Origin: an uncultured Prevotella sp.
GTDB taxonomy: Bacteria; Bacteroidota; Bacteroidia; Bacteroidales; Bacteroidaceae
Length of the DNA stretch: 64,000 nt
Assembly: GCA_934202525.1 (NCBI GenBank)
Contig: CAKPYB010000004.1
Location: 62,001 to 126,000 of the forward strand
Direction of reading: 5' to 3'
Part shown: positions 37,689 to 46,136 of the stretch, piece after piece
How the letters are laid out: each line of letters begins with the position of its first letter
How positions within the stretch are numbered: position 1 is the stretch's first letter
The notes under the pieces: model-generated
The model's input: only the letters and a program-made list of their open reading frames with translations
The model's database searches: none
Told to the model about the DNA's origin: nothing
Position numbers and translations under genes: made by a program

Positions 37689-37719
37689 AGCAAGAGAAAA
37701 TATTTCGTTTTCTCTTGCT
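37689..37719 (+). terminator. Hairpin after thiL
   Basis: AGCAAGAGAAAA (37689-37700) pairs perfectly with 37708-37719. It has U-rich stem content but no T-run afterwards, so it is a weak terminator or a transcript-end stabiliser. Confidence 0.5.
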
Positions 37720-37737
37720 CAATTAAAATATTTATTG

Positions 37738-37745
37738 TACCTTTG
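37738..37745 (+). promoter_or_regulatory. -7 promoter element of tRNA-Phe
   Basis: GTACCTTTGCAACCGC: the same -7 box and discriminator occurs before tRNA-Ser (41347-41362), and a one-base variant occurs before the SRP RNA. Confidence 0.65.
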
Positions 37746-37764
37746 CAACCGCAAAAAGCAAGAT

Positions 37765-37837
37765 GGTGCCATAGCTCAGTTGGTAGAGCAAAGGACTGAA
37801 AATCCTTGTGTCCCCGGTTCGATTCCTGGTGGTACCA
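37765..37837 (+). tRNA. tRNA-Phe (GAA)
   Basis: A 73-nt cloverleaf: acceptor GGTGCCA with TGGTACC, D-loop AGCTCAGTTGGTAGAGCA, anticodon stem AGGAC/ATCCTT around CTGAAAA with anticodon GAA, and T-loop GGTTCGATTCC. CCA is not encoded. Confidence 0.95.
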
Positions 37838-37853
37838 CTCCTCCTTTCATAAA

Positions 37854-37892
37854 AGGCGGTTACTAACTGTGGTTAGGGCCGTCTTTTTTTTA
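37854..37892 (+). terminator. Probable terminator of tRNA-Phe
   Basis: An imperfect hairpin (GGCGGTTACTAAC with GTTAGGGCCGTC) is followed by eight T. The stem is weak but the T-run is clear. Confidence 0.5.
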
Positions 37893-37971
37893 TATCCATA
37901 CCTCAAGGTAACAGATATTACAAACAAGACAAAGTATAGAATTAATTAAACAAACTAAACTTAAAAAGCTT

Positions 37972-39375
37972 ATGAAGAAGATTTTAATAGCTTTATTGGT
38001 CTGTTTCTCATTTGTGACAGCCAATGCCAAAGATTACAGTAAGTATTATCAGAACTTACCAGTTCAGATGCAGCAACCAACATTGCCTAGCATCCCAGAC
38101 AATCATGTCAGTATCTTAGAATGTGGCGGTAATGGTGACGGACTCACCATGAATACCCAGGCATTTGCCAAAGCCATCAGCAAACTGAACAAGATGGGCG
38201 GCGGTCATCTTAATGTGCCTGCAGGTATCTACCTTACCGGTCTCATCTCACTGAAGGACAATATTGACCTGCATCTGGAAAAGAATGCCATCATCGTTCT
38301 TTCAGAAGACAAGAACGACCACTTCAAGATAGACGAGACTACGGGAAAGAAAGAAAACCGTGCAACTCCTGCCATCAATGCCAGCAAGAGAAAAAATATT
38401 TCTATCACTGGCGAGGGCACCATTGACGGAAACGGAGAATGGTGGCGACCGGTAAAGCGCAGTAAGGTTAGTGACGTAGAATGGAAAGAATTCCAAGCTA
38501 TGGGCGGAACTCTTAACGAAAAAGGCGACATCTGGTATCCATTCAATCTGAAGCATGAACCTAACGTGGCAGAGAATATGGACGAACAGGAGAAAGCCCG
38601 CACACACATGATCAGATTCACCAGCTGCGAGAATGTGCTCGTACAGGGTGTTACACTTCTGAATAGTCCTAAGTTTCACATCATCCCTACCCGATGCAAG
38701 AACGTGACTATTGACGGAATCACCGTAAAATGTCCTTGGAATGCACAGAACGGTGATGCAATTGATATCTCCAGCTGTAAGGATGTACTCATCGTAAACA
38801 ATGTGATTGATGCTGGTGATGATGGTATCTGCATGAAGGGTGGCGCAGGCGCAGCAGGTGTGGCAGCAGGTCCTTGTGAAAACATCAACATTCAGGACAA
38901 CACCGTATACCATGCCCATGGAGGTTTTGTTATCGGCAGCGAGTTCTCTGGCGGCATGAAGAATATTGTTGTTCGCAACAATACTTTCCAGGGAACAGAT
39001 ACCGGTTTACGCTTTAAAAGTGCAGTGAAGAGAGGTGGAACATCAGAGAACATCTATATCGACCATATCTACATGACCGATATCAAGGATGCAGCCATCA
39101 CCTTCGAGACTACCTATTTTGACAACCACGTTGGTGCAAAGAAACAGACTACTCCTGTAAAACAGGAATTCCTGCCAAACTTCCAGGACATCCACATGAG
39201 CGATATCTACGTACGAGGTTGCGAAACTGGTGTTGAAGCACATGGTGCAGAAGGTATGGTACACGATATCACCATCAAAAACTCCAATATCTTCTACACC
39301 AAGGAAGCCAAGAATATCGATGCTGCCTGCAAAATTCTGTTGGAAAACGTACGTTTTGAAAGTTTCGCAAAGTAA
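37972..39375 (+). CDS. GH28 polygalacturonase family protein, secreted
   Basis: This 467-residue protein has a signal peptide (MKKILIALLVCFSFVTANAK) and the parallel beta-helix of GH28. The start ILECGGNGDGLTMNTQAFAK and INVPAG-like LNVPAGIYLTGLISLK are typical. Signature positions are NGDAIDISSCKDV (about 260, Asn-Gly-Asp in place of NTDG), DAGDDGICMKGG (about 281), HAHGGFVIGSEFSGG (about 314) and RFKSAVKRGG (about 345). It lacks the C-terminal sorting domain of the GH28 at 7453 and so probably is periplasmic. This fits an exo-acting enzyme on imported galacturonides, which is an inference. No promoter box or operator like those of the first locus is seen upstream. Confidence 0.92.
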   Translation: MKKILIALLVCFSFVTANAKDYSKYYQNLPVQMQQPTLPSIPDNHVSILECGGNGDGLTMNTQAFAKAISKLNKMGGGHLNVPAGIYLTGLISLKDNIDLHLEKNAIIVLSEDKNDHFKIDETTGKKENRATPAINASKRKNISITGEGTIDGNGEWWRPVKRSKVSDVEWKEFQAMGGTLNEKGDIWYPFNLKHEPNVAENMDEQEKARTHMIRFTSCENVLVQGVTLLNSPKFHIIPTRCKNVTIDGITVKCPWNAQNGDAIDISSCKDVLIVNNVIDAGDDGICMKGGAGAAGVAAGPCENINIQDNTVYHAHGGFVIGSEFSGGMKNIVVRNNTFQGTDTGLRFKSAVKRGGTSENIYIDHIYMTDIKDAAITFETTYFDNHVGAKKQTTPVKQEFLPNFQDIHMSDIYVRGCETGVEAHGAEGMVHDITIKNSNIFYTKEAKNIDAACKILLENVRFESFAK

Positions 39376-39400
39376 ATTTTCTACTCAACATTCAAGAAAT

Positions 39401-40081
39401 CTACTTGACAACAGTAAGCGTATGATCGCAAACCGTGAAATGAATATCAAGACCCTCATAAGGCATTCCATAGACCTTATGAGGGTCTTTCTGGTAATGC
39501 GGACGGGGATCTTGGGCAAGTACCTCTTTCAAAACCTCTATTTTTTCTGCAGCCAATCCCTGGTGAAGCAAATACCTTTCCACTTCTTCCGAAATCACAA
39601 CATCAAGTTTCTGCCATTTTCGGTTATCAACGAAACCGCTCCTAGCATCAGGATGTGAATCGGCATAAACAACATACGGCTTAATGTCAAAAATCGGCGT
39701 CTTATCCATGAGGTCTGCTCCTTTTACATGAATGACCGGACCACGAGGAGTCTCCCATTCGATATGAGAAATTTTTACCGATGAAAGACCTATATTATTG
39801 GGACGGAAAGGACTTCGAGTGGCAAAGACACCCACTTTCTCATTGCCTCCCAACACAGGAGGACGAACAACCGGACTGTGCGCTTTGTGCCTATTGGCAG
39901 AAAATTCCCAAATCAGCCAAAGATAATCAAAGCCCTCCATGCCACGCAGCGCATCAGGGTTACGAAATTCGGGTTCAAAAACAATCTGTCCTTCCAGTTC
40001 TGCTACCAATCCAGCCTGTTTGGGGATGCCAAACTTGCTACTGAAGGGAGAACGAAAATATGCTATTGGTTTTATCTCCAT
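39401..40081 (-). CDS. trmO: tRNA (N6-threonylcarbamoyladenosine(37)-N6)-methyltransferase TrmO
   Basis: This 226-residue SAM-dependent methyltransferase of the TsaA/YaeB beta-barrel family methylates t6A37 of threonine tRNAs. It begins IKPIAYFRSPFSSKFGIPKQ and contains FDYLWLIWEFSANRH, GVFATRSPFRPNNIGLSSVK, VKGADLMDKTPIFDIKPYV and the C-terminal ILAQDPRPHYQ-like VLAQDPRPHYQKDPHKVYGM. A perfect 15-bp hairpin lies within its last codons and may serve the convergent GH28 transcript. Confidence 0.93.
   Translation of the reverse strand: MEIKPIAYFRSPFSSKFGIPKQAGLVAELEGQIVFEPEFRNPDALRGMEGFDYLWLIWEFSANRHKAHSPVVRPPVLGGNEKVGVFATRSPFRPNNIGLSSVKISHIEWETPRGPVIHVKGADLMDKTPIFDIKPYVVYADSHPDARSGFVDNRKWQKLDVVISEEVERYLLHQGLAAEKIEVLKEVLAQDPRPHYQKDPHKVYGMPYEGLDIHFTVCDHTLTVVK
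39449..39489. terminator. Hairpin inside the 3' end of trmO
   Basis: AAGACCCTCATAAGG (39449-39463) pairs perfectly with 39475-39489 around an 11-nt loop. No other terminator exists between the convergent GH28 and trmO genes, whose stops are 25 bp apart, so this coding-sequence hairpin may end the GH28 transcript. The following T-run is only three bases. Confidence 0.5.
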
Positions 40082-40159
40082 ATTTACTAATTATTACACC
40101 TTAATTATATATAAGACGAAAAAAGGCATGAATTATTTTGCCGTATGCACAAAATAATG

Positions 40160-40167
40160 TACCTTTG
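40160..40167 (+). promoter_or_regulatory. -7 promoter element of thyX
   Basis: TACCTTTG, 25 bp before ATG 40193. It overlaps the longest possible thyX frame (from 40145), which decides the shorter start. Confidence 0.7.
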
Positions 40168-40192
40168 CAGACAGAACAAAAAACAAAAAGAA

Positions 40193-41068
40193 ATGAAAAT
40201 ACAAAGACCATCGTATGAAATCTGGTTGCAGAAACCAGGCGAGCTCGGCATCTACCAGCAGATAGAACGAGCCGGAAGAGTATGTTATAAAAGTGAGAAT
40301 AACACCACAGAGGAATCTGCCAAGCCTTTCGTGGAGCGTATGGTGCAGAGTGAACACTTTGCCATGTTGGAGCATGGAACCGTGTATCTGGTATGCAAAC
40401 ATGGAGAGTTGCCGCTTTATACCCACAACAAGTTCTCACGTCTGAAAACTTTAGACGGCAAAGACTATATTACAACCAATCTCCGAGTATTGGCAGAAAA
40501 CAAGGCGATGGATGATTTGAAATACCTCAGCAACTATGAAGAAGGTAAGCACGAACTCCGTATTACCGTTCATTTTACTACTCAGATTTCCATAACCCGA
40601 GAATATAACCGTCATCGTGCCAACTCTATGGCAGAGCAGAGTACCCGATACTGCAACTATTCGAAGAATAAGTTTGATAACGAGATTACCATCAACCTGC
40701 CTACATGGGTAGAAGCAGAAGGCTTCGATGGTTCACAAGATCCCAGCGACTACCGAATAGAAGATATGTGTGCTGACATTGCAGAAGGAAGAACTGCAGA
40801 ATGGAGTAAACTCACAACTTGGATATTCGCCAATCAGGCTGCCGAATATGCCTACATGAAACTGATAGAGGCAGGTTGTAAACCACAGGAAGCACGAGCC
40901 ATCCTACCATTGGACTGCAACACCGAACTGGTTCATACCGCTTTCGTTAGTGACTGGAAACATTTCTTCGACCTTCGCGCATTAGGTACTACCGGTGCAC
41001 CACATCCTGATGCCAAGATTTTAGCCTTGCCACTGATGGAAGAGTTTAAGCAGAAAGGTTACCTCTAA
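40193..41068 (+). CDS. thyX: FAD-dependent thymidylate synthase
   Basis: This 291-residue enzyme makes dTMP from dUMP with methylene-tetrahydrofolate, NADPH and FAD. The ThyX signature reads YNRHRANSMAEQSTRY (about residues 139-154), matching RHRxxSxxxxSxRY. Also seen are HFAMLEHGTVYLVCKHG, ITREYNRHRANS and EARAILPLDCNTELVHTAFV. The upstream extension MHKIMYLCRQNKKQKE covers the promoter and is rejected. It is a single-gene unit followed by an orphan small transcription unit. A dCMP deaminase elsewhere in the window also feeds dTMP synthesis. Confidence 0.93.
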   Translation: MKIQRPSYEIWLQKPGELGIYQQIERAGRVCYKSENNTTEESAKPFVERMVQSEHFAMLEHGTVYLVCKHGELPLYTHNKFSRLKTLDGKDYITTNLRVLAENKAMDDLKYLSNYEEGKHELRITVHFTTQISITREYNRHRANSMAEQSTRYCNYSKNKFDNEITINLPTWVEAEGFDGSQDPSDYRIEDMCADIAEGRTAEWSKLTTWIFANQAAEYAYMKLIEAGCKPQEARAILPLDCNTELVHTAFVSDWKHFFDLRALGTTGAPHPDAKILALPLMEEFKQKGYL

Positions 41069-41144
41069 GGTTTAAAAAATATTAAAGCACCCTTTCAAAA
41101 TACAGATTTTCTATTCTTTTGACATAACGAATAGATATATTTTG

Positions 41145-41152
41145 TATTTTTG
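41145..41152 (+). promoter_or_regulatory. -7 promoter element of a candidate small RNA
   Basis: TATTTTTG fits TAnnTTTG. The nearest TTTG upstream is 23 bp away, slightly too far for a full-strength -33 box. Confidence 0.5.
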
Positions 41153-41158
41153 CAATGT

Positions 41159-41219
41159 GTTTTTCATAGTATTAGATTTAAGGTTATCAAGATTGGGGCT
41201 ACGGCGGTAGCCCTTTTTT
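41159..41219 (+). ncRNA. Candidate small RNA, about 60 nt
   Basis: An orphan promoter at 41145-41152 is followed 60 bp later by a strong terminator (GGGCTAC-GGCG-GTAGCCC, 41196-41213, then six T). Between them is the single-stranded stretch TTTTTCATAGTATTAGATTT then AAGGTTATCAAGATTG, with no plausible ORF. The next promoter, that of tRNA-Ser, is separate at 41324. I have an impression that this 5' stretch recurs in other Bacteroidales intergenic regions but cannot verify it here. Confidence 0.5.
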
Positions 41220-41323
41220 ATTGTCTTTTTCAGCCTTACCTCTCTATTTTTTGCCGATTTTTCCACTTATTAGCCCCCAAAACGCATTTTTTTGAAGAAA
41301 AACAAAAAAAAGTTGGCAAAAAA

Positions 41324-41355
41324 TTTGGTGGAACCAGAAAATAGTAGTACCTTTG
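41324..41355 (+). promoter_or_regulatory. -33/-7 promoter of tRNA-Ser
   Basis: TTTG (41324-41327), 20 bp, TACCTTTG (41348-41355), then the discriminator CAACCGC. The surrounding 50 bp closely resembles the SRP RNA promoter at 49537-49568. Confidence 0.75.
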
Positions 41356-41401
41356 CAACCGCTTAAGAAAACCAAGCTATAGTCATCCAGACTAAAACAA
41401 T

Positions 41402-41486
41402 GGAGAGATGGTAGAGTGGTCGATTACAACGGTCTTGAAAACCGTCGTACCGAGAGGTACCGGGGGTTCGAATCCCTCTCTCTCCG
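41402..41486 (+). tRNA. tRNA-Ser (TGA)
   Basis: An 85-nt class II tRNA: acceptor GGAGAGA with TCTCTCC, anticodon stem CGGTC/GACCG-like around CTTGAAA with anticodon TGA, long variable arm CGTACCGAGAGGTACCG, and T-loop GGTTCGAATCC. CCA is not encoded. Confidence 0.95.
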
Positions 41487-41490
41487 CAAG

Positions 41491-41525
41491 AGCCTTCTGA
41501 AAGAAATTTCAGAAGGCTTTTTTTA
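41491..41525 (+). terminator. Terminator of tRNA-Ser
   Basis: AGCCTTCTGAAA (41491-41502) pairs perfectly with 41507-41518 around a GAAA loop, followed by a T-run. Confidence 0.85.
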
Positions 41526-41605
41526 TTTCCGTATTTGTATATTTCCTTCATATTCATTCACTATCCACGACAAGAAGACTTCAAATGCAAAATTATGCTA
41601 TATTA

Positions 41606-41637
41606 TTTGGTCATATCAAAGAAAACATGTAACTTTG
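41606..41637 (+). promoter_or_regulatory. -33/-7 promoter of the radical SAM gene
   Basis: TTTG (41606-41609), 20 bp, TAACTTTG (41630-41637). It lies inside the longest frame, so the start must be downstream, at 41668 or 41674. Confidence 0.7.
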
Positions 41638-41667
41638 CTAAAAAGTAAGCTATATGCAAGAAAAGAC

Positions 41668-42570
41668 ATGACAATGATAGATCGCTGTTACATAGAAATC
41701 ACTAATACATGTAATCTCAACTGCCACTTCTGTCCAAAACATACAAGGAAGAAAAGACAGTTGAGTGCTGAGGAATTCGACCTGCTCACCGACAAGATAC
41801 GCGGGAAGGTCTGTTTCCTATATTTCCACATTATGGGCGAACCCCTACTACACCCTCTTCTACCCGAGTTTATCAATATGGCAAGAGAGAAAGGTTTCAA
41901 AACCGTACTTACATCCAACGGCACTCTGCTACCCAAAGCTATGGATCTCCTTGACACACTTCCCCACAAAATACAGCTCTCGCTCCACTCACACGAGAGT
42001 AATGCCAAGGGAGAGCTTGCCAGTTACATGAATGAGGTGATGACTTTTTCAACCCAAGCAGCAGAGAAAGGAACCTGCATAGTTCTCAGACTTTGGAACC
42101 AAGGAGGAAAAGACCGGGAAAATGAAGAAGTAATGGAGCACATCGAAAAATTTGTTCCCAAACCCTGGAAAGAACGACCTGACGGTTACAGACTTGCCAA
42201 TAATCTCTATCTGGAGTTTGACAGGAAATTCGAATGGCCCAACTTTGATAACCATATCGAAGAAAAGGAAATGATAAAAGAAAATCAGAAATCAGGTATC
42301 AGAGAAGAAAAAAGAGAAGTTTTCTGTAAAGCCCTACTCAAACAGATAGGCGTATTGGCAGACGGAACATTGGTACCCTGCTGTTTGGACCACAACGGAG
42401 ATGTCGCACTTGGGAACCTGCTCGATCAATCGCTGGAAGAAATTCTGGCTTCACCCCGTGCCCAAGCCATGATAGAAGGTTTCAAGCACCATCAAGCCAC
42501 AGAACATCTCTGTGAGACCTGTGAATCAGCCCTGGTAAGAAACAGTTTTAGAGGAAAAGCAAGAAGTTAA
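41668..42570 (+). CDS. Radical SAM protein with SPASM-like C-terminal domain
   Basis: This protein of about 300 residues begins MTMIDRCYIEITNTCNLNCHF; the CNLNCHFC motif (CxxxCxxC) binds the SAM-coordinating [4Fe-4S] cluster. GEPLLHPLLPEFINMAREKG and VLTSNGTLL are typical of the radical SAM barrel. The C-terminus has ADGTLVPCCLDHNGDVALGN and LCETCESALVRNSFRG, cysteines that suit an auxiliary cluster as in SPASM proteins. The upstream frame runs back into tRNA-Ser and is rejected because of the promoter at 41606-41637. The substrate is unknown and no partner peptide is visible nearby. thiD follows after 8 bp. Confidence 0.87.
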   Translation: MTMIDRCYIEITNTCNLNCHFCPKHTRKKRQLSAEEFDLLTDKIRGKVCFLYFHIMGEPLLHPLLPEFINMAREKGFKTVLTSNGTLLPKAMDLLDTLPHKIQLSLHSHESNAKGELASYMNEVMTFSTQAAEKGTCIVLRLWNQGGKDRENEEVMEHIEKFVPKPWKERPDGYRLANNLYLEFDRKFEWPNFDNHIEEKEMIKENQKSGIREEKREVFCKALLKQIGVLADGTLVPCCLDHNGDVALGNLLDQSLEEILASPRAQAMIEGFKHHQATEHLCETCESALVRNSFRGKARS

Positions 42571-42578
42571 TAGGAATT

Positions 42579-43400
42579 ATGAAATATTATACAGCAATGA
42601 CAATAGCTGGCTCAGACAGTTGCGGAGGAGCCGGCGTACAAGCTGACATCAAGACCATGTCGGCACTAGGCGTATATGCCGCATCGGCCATTACAGCCAT
42701 CACCGTACAGAACACCCTGGGAGTTTATGCCATCCAAGACATCAACCCCGAAATCGTAAAGGGACAGATAGAAGCCGTCATGGAGGACATCCATCCCGAT
42801 GCCATCAAGGTAGGTATGGTAAACGATTGTGCCACCATCCGAGCTATCGCAGAAACACTGAAGAGATACCAAGGAGAATATCAGCATCTTATCATTGACC
42901 CCGTAATGGTTTCCACCAGTGGTTGCAGACTCATGCAGGAGGACGCCCTCAGCGTCTTCATCCAGGAGTTATTACCACTTGCTACCCTGCTAACACCTAA
43001 CATCCCGGAAGCAGAGATACTGGCAGGAATGAAGATACAGAATAAGGAAGACATCCAGAACGCAGCTTTAGCCATCAGTAAGTTAGGCTGCAAATATGTA
43101 CTCATCAAAGGCGGCCATTTCCAGGGAGCAGAAAAGATTGATTACCTCTTCAAAGACGGAAAACCTATTACCAGTTATCGAGGCCATAGCGTAAACACCC
43201 GCAATACCCACGGTACAGGTTGTACCCTATCCTCAGCCATCACTTCTTATCTGGCAAGAGAAATGGATATGAATACAGCCATCGCCATGGCAAAAACCTA
43301 TCTTTCCGGAGCCATTCTGGCAGGAAAAGATGTGCAGATAGGAAAAGGGCATGGTCCAGTGAACCATTTCTACGAACCCAAAGCACTGTTTATCAAATAA
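42579..43400 (+). CDS. thiD: Bifunctional hydroxymethylpyrimidine / phosphomethylpyrimidine kinase
   Basis: This 273-residue ribokinase-family enzyme makes HMP diphosphate for thiamine synthesis. It begins TAMTIAGSDSCGGAGVQADI and KTMSALGVYAASAITAITVQ, followed by VSTSGCRLMQEDAL, LTPNIPEAEIL, VLIKGGHF and the anion-hole motif NTHGTGCTLSSAI with the catalytic Asp replaced or shifted as usual for the family alignment (not resolved by eye). It lies 8 bp after the radical SAM gene and probably is cotranscribed with it. No TPP riboswitch is seen. Confidence 0.93.
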   Translation: MKYYTAMTIAGSDSCGGAGVQADIKTMSALGVYAASAITAITVQNTLGVYAIQDINPEIVKGQIEAVMEDIHPDAIKVGMVNDCATIRAIAETLKRYQGEYQHLIIDPVMVSTSGCRLMQEDALSVFIQELLPLATLLTPNIPEAEILAGMKIQNKEDIQNAALAISKLGCKYVLIKGGHFQGAEKIDYLFKDGKPITSYRGHSVNTRNTHGTGCTLSSAITSYLAREMDMNTAIAMAKTYLSGAILAGKDVQIGKGHGPVNHFYEPKALFIK

Positions 43401-43414
43401 CAACCTACACCATG

Positions 43415-43472
43415 ATATAACAAAAAGAGGGTGAATCATTAACTTATGATCCACCCTCTTTTTGTTATATCA
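43415..43472. terminator. Long bidirectional terminator between thiD and PL9
   Basis: A stem of 26 bp with one mismatch joins 43415-43440 and 43447-43472 around TAACTT. A-run and T-run flank the GAGGGTG/CACCCTC core, so both convergent genes can end here. The core is near-identical to the terminator at 31661-31700. Confidence 0.85.
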
Positions 43473-43505
43473 TTCTACATACGTTAGAATGTTTTGTTAT
43501 CCACT

Positions 43506-45782
43506 TTATTTTCTCAAGAATTTCTGAGCACTCTGACTTCCATCCTTTCCAATAATCTTAACCACATAAACGCCCTTAGGAAGTCTGGTAACATTCACGA
43601 ACTGAGAATCAGAACTCTCTGCGAGTTTCTGACCACCAACACCAAATACTTGAAGAGATGCTATTTCTCCATAAACAATCAGACCATTAGCAGTCTGATA
43701 CATCTGATAAGATTTCTGCGTCTTTGGGTCAGAAGCCACATGATGGATACCAGTAATCACATTACCATCCTCATCAACTTCCTGATAAACACCAAGAGTT
43801 AAATCAGTAAGATACATATCACCTCCGCCATTATTGGTTAAAGTCACAACAATCGGCTTTTTCTCTATCTTTTTACCAATCTTAGCTGCAACATCTACAA
43901 AAGCAACACCTTCGCTTAAAGAAACAGTTGCGGTGCCAGAATTAGACTTATCCACATAGTTCCAGGCAATATCCAGAGTACGCCCTCCGGTACAATAAAC
44001 ATTAGACTGCAACTGCGCAAGCGATTCGAGCGTAAATTCCACACTGGTTCCTTTTGGTAAACGATAGGCACCATAAGTTGCAGAATATTTCTTACCCCGT
44101 GCAGTATTTTCATCCACATAAGTTACAGAAGACTTACCATCGCTTGATTTTCCGTAATATTTAGGAAGTACACCTTCAGCATTTCCACCCGTAATATATT
44201 TCTTCACATTGCTATCCAAAACATCATCCTGGAAAAGGTAATTATTAACCACAGTAGTAATCTGATAATATTTACCATCATCAGTATTATCAACCTCGGC
44301 ATCTTCAACAGTACCATCGTTCACAGGCATCTGCAACGTGTAAGCATTATCATTACCTCCAAACTCATAAGGACCATAATCAGGACCCTTGCCCACGTAT
44401 GGAATATTGAGTGTGACAGACCAGTCCTGCGGAGCATTGTCGGCATATTCATAAGCAGGCTTGTGAGCATCTACAGTCTTGAAATCCGTGATAGGAGTGG
44501 CAGTATCAATCAGTTTACTGCCAGCCTTCAATCTACCAAACTTCAAAGGAAGTTCGCCATTTTCCTGACGGGCTCCTATAGCTGTTTCATAACTGAGATC
44601 CTCATATTCAGAAGCATAATTACCAATCGACTTAGAATAGGAAGTACCATTACTACTTGCCTTCTCACCCATCGGATTGGTATTATCGAGTGTAGTCCAA
44701 GTACAATATTCAATATCAGGAGCAATGGTAAAGGCAGAATTACGCTCCATCTTCTGCGAACCATAGGCAAAGCCCACACAGTTGCGAAGCACCCAATTGC
44801 CATAATCAGGTTCCTCCATATTATAACCGTAATTAATACCATTACCGAAAGAAAGATCATTAATCAGGTAAGAACCCTCACGATGATGATTCTGATCGAA
44901 TCCTTTCTTGGCATGGAAAGCAGCAATACAGTTTTTAAACACATGAGCACCAGTTGAGGTTCCACCTTGTTTACAACCGCCCATCTTAAATCCGTTGGCA
45001 TTGCCCTTGTCAAAACCATTATTAAGTACCCAACAGTTATCTACAACAATAGGGAAAACGGTATAATACAAATCCCATCCGTCATCAGAATTATGCCAAG
45101 CACGACAACCATGGAACTCATTGCCAGGACCAGGATACAATTTGATAGCAAATCCATCCGCGTTTCCACCATTGGTCCAAGGGTCATGATTATCGTAAGC
45201 ATCACAATTCACAATGATATTATATCGTCCATATTTAAACTCAGTATTACGCGTATTGTTTCCCTTGGAGTCCTTACCAAATCCCTGTTGCAGACCCGTA
45301 TCGTCATTGCCGTAGAAGCGACAGAGTTCTACCACACAGTAAGAGCCCTCCAATTTCATACCATTATCAGCAGCATTGCAAAAATCCAATCCACGATAAT
45401 GCCAGTAGTTAGCGCCAATATTATGCATCACCCCACGATAAGAAGCAGCCTCTGTAGATGTAGAACGAGGTTGACCGGAGAAATCAAATACAGGGCGTTC
45501 AGAATCACCAGGATAAGCAAAGACACAGATTCGCTTGTCAGCCGTACCCGTCTGATTTACCTTGATTGTCTGGGAGAGATGATAAGTTCCTCCTCTCACA
45601 TAAAGAACATCACCTGCCTTTAGAGCAGCAAAAGCCTTAACAGGATCACCGAACGGTTTGTCAATTGTCATACCATTACCTGTTCCACCTGGCGCCAAAT
45701 AATAATCTTTGGCAGATGCTTCCATAGAAGCAAGAAGACATAATCCCACAAGAGAAGCCTTCATCATAATTGTTTTTTTCAT
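43506..45782 (-). CDS. PL9 family pectate lyase-like protein with C-terminal sorting domain
   Basis: This 758-residue secreted protein has a signal peptide (to about residue 24, SMEASAK) and a beta-helix that opens YYLAPGGTGNGMTIDKPFGD with GDVLYVRGGTY. The blocks NGGNADGFAIKLYPGPGNEF, HGCRAWHNSDDGWDLYY, GNANGFKMGG and AFHAKKGFDQNHH match family 9 polysaccharide lyases, which cut polygalacturonate by beta-elimination; the Asp-rich sites bind calcium. A beta-sandwich follows (about 510-680), and the last 70 residues (LQVFGVGGQKLAES, LPKGVYVVKII, SAQKFLRK) are a type A type 9 secretion signal. So it is exported to the cell surface. Confidence 0.88.
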   Translation of the reverse strand: MKKTIMMKASLVGLCLLASMEASAKDYYLAPGGTGNGMTIDKPFGDPVKAFAALKAGDVLYVRGGTYHLSQTIKVNQTGTADKRICVFAYPGDSERPVFDFSGQPRSTSTEAASYRGVMHNIGANYWHYRGLDFCNAADNGMKLEGSYCVVELCRFYGNDDTGLQQGFGKDSKGNNTRNTEFKYGRYNIIVNCDAYDNHDPWTNGGNADGFAIKLYPGPGNEFHGCRAWHNSDDGWDLYYTVFPIVVDNCWVLNNGFDKGNANGFKMGGCKQGGTSTGAHVFKNCIAAFHAKKGFDQNHHREGSYLINDLSFGNGINYGYNMEEPDYGNWVLRNCVGFAYGSQKMERNSAFTIAPDIEYCTWTTLDNTNPMGEKASSNGTSYSKSIGNYASEYEDLSYETAIGARQENGELPLKFGRLKAGSKLIDTATPITDFKTVDAHKPAYEYADNAPQDWSVTLNIPYVGKGPDYGPYEFGGNDNAYTLQMPVNDGTVEDAEVDNTDDGKYYQITTVVNNYLFQDDVLDSNVKKYITGGNAEGVLPKYYGKSSDGKSSVTYVDENTARGKKYSATYGAYRLPKGTSVEFTLESLAQLQSNVYCTGGRTLDIAWNYVDKSNSGTATVSLSEGVAFVDVAAKIGKKIEKKPIVVTLTNNGGGDMYLTDLTLGVYQEVDEDGNVITGIHHVASDPKTQKSYQMYQTANGLIVYGEIASLQVFGVGGQKLAESSDSQFVNVTRLPKGVYVVKIIGKDGSQSAQKFLRK

Positions 45783-46136
45783 TTTGTTTAAGTAGTTTAT
45801 TTTATATGTTTGTTAGTGAATACAAAGATACCACAAAAATGTCAATTACAATAAAAAGAAAGAAAAAATTAAGTTTTTATAAACATTGAGAATAAAAAAG
45901 ATAAGAAAATCAAAAACAGGAAACAAGATCCATCGGGAAGCTGACTAAACCTATCCAACAAGAATATTCTATCATCCCAGCTAAAAAAATCTTTTTTTTC
46001 TTCGCCATATCAGATTTTTACAGTATCTTTGCATAAGAAAAGCTGCACTCGGCAATTTGAAAGCAAGCTTTCATTGCGCTCGTTTGCATTTTCTTTGCAA
46101 AAGAAAATATGTCAACAAAACAAAATCACAACGAGT
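45783..46136. promoter_or_regulatory. Divergent PL9/thiE intergenic region
   Basis: This 354-bp stretch holds TATCTTTG on the minus strand (45830-45823) for the PL9 gene and TATCTTTG on the plus strand (46024-46031) for thiE. The part 45835-46000 is AT-rich with no gene I can support. The thiE leader carries the hairpin described separately. Confidence 0.55.
46053..46076 (+). promoter_or_regulatory. Leader hairpin of thiE
   Basis: CAATTTGAAAGCAAGCTTTC then ATTG forms a near-perfect dyad 22 nt after the -7 box. A homologous leader with the same spacing precedes the TPR gene (61192-61216). Confidence 0.5.

Noticed and set aside
41150..41344. 64-codon plus-strand ORF before tRNA-Ser
   Set aside because: It covers an intrinsic terminator and the -33 box of the tRNA promoter.
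42571..42600. TPP riboswitch for thiD, thiE or thiL
   Set aside because: None of the three genes has a leader with the conserved CUGAGA and ACCUGAUC elements, and thiD and thiL lie inside operons.
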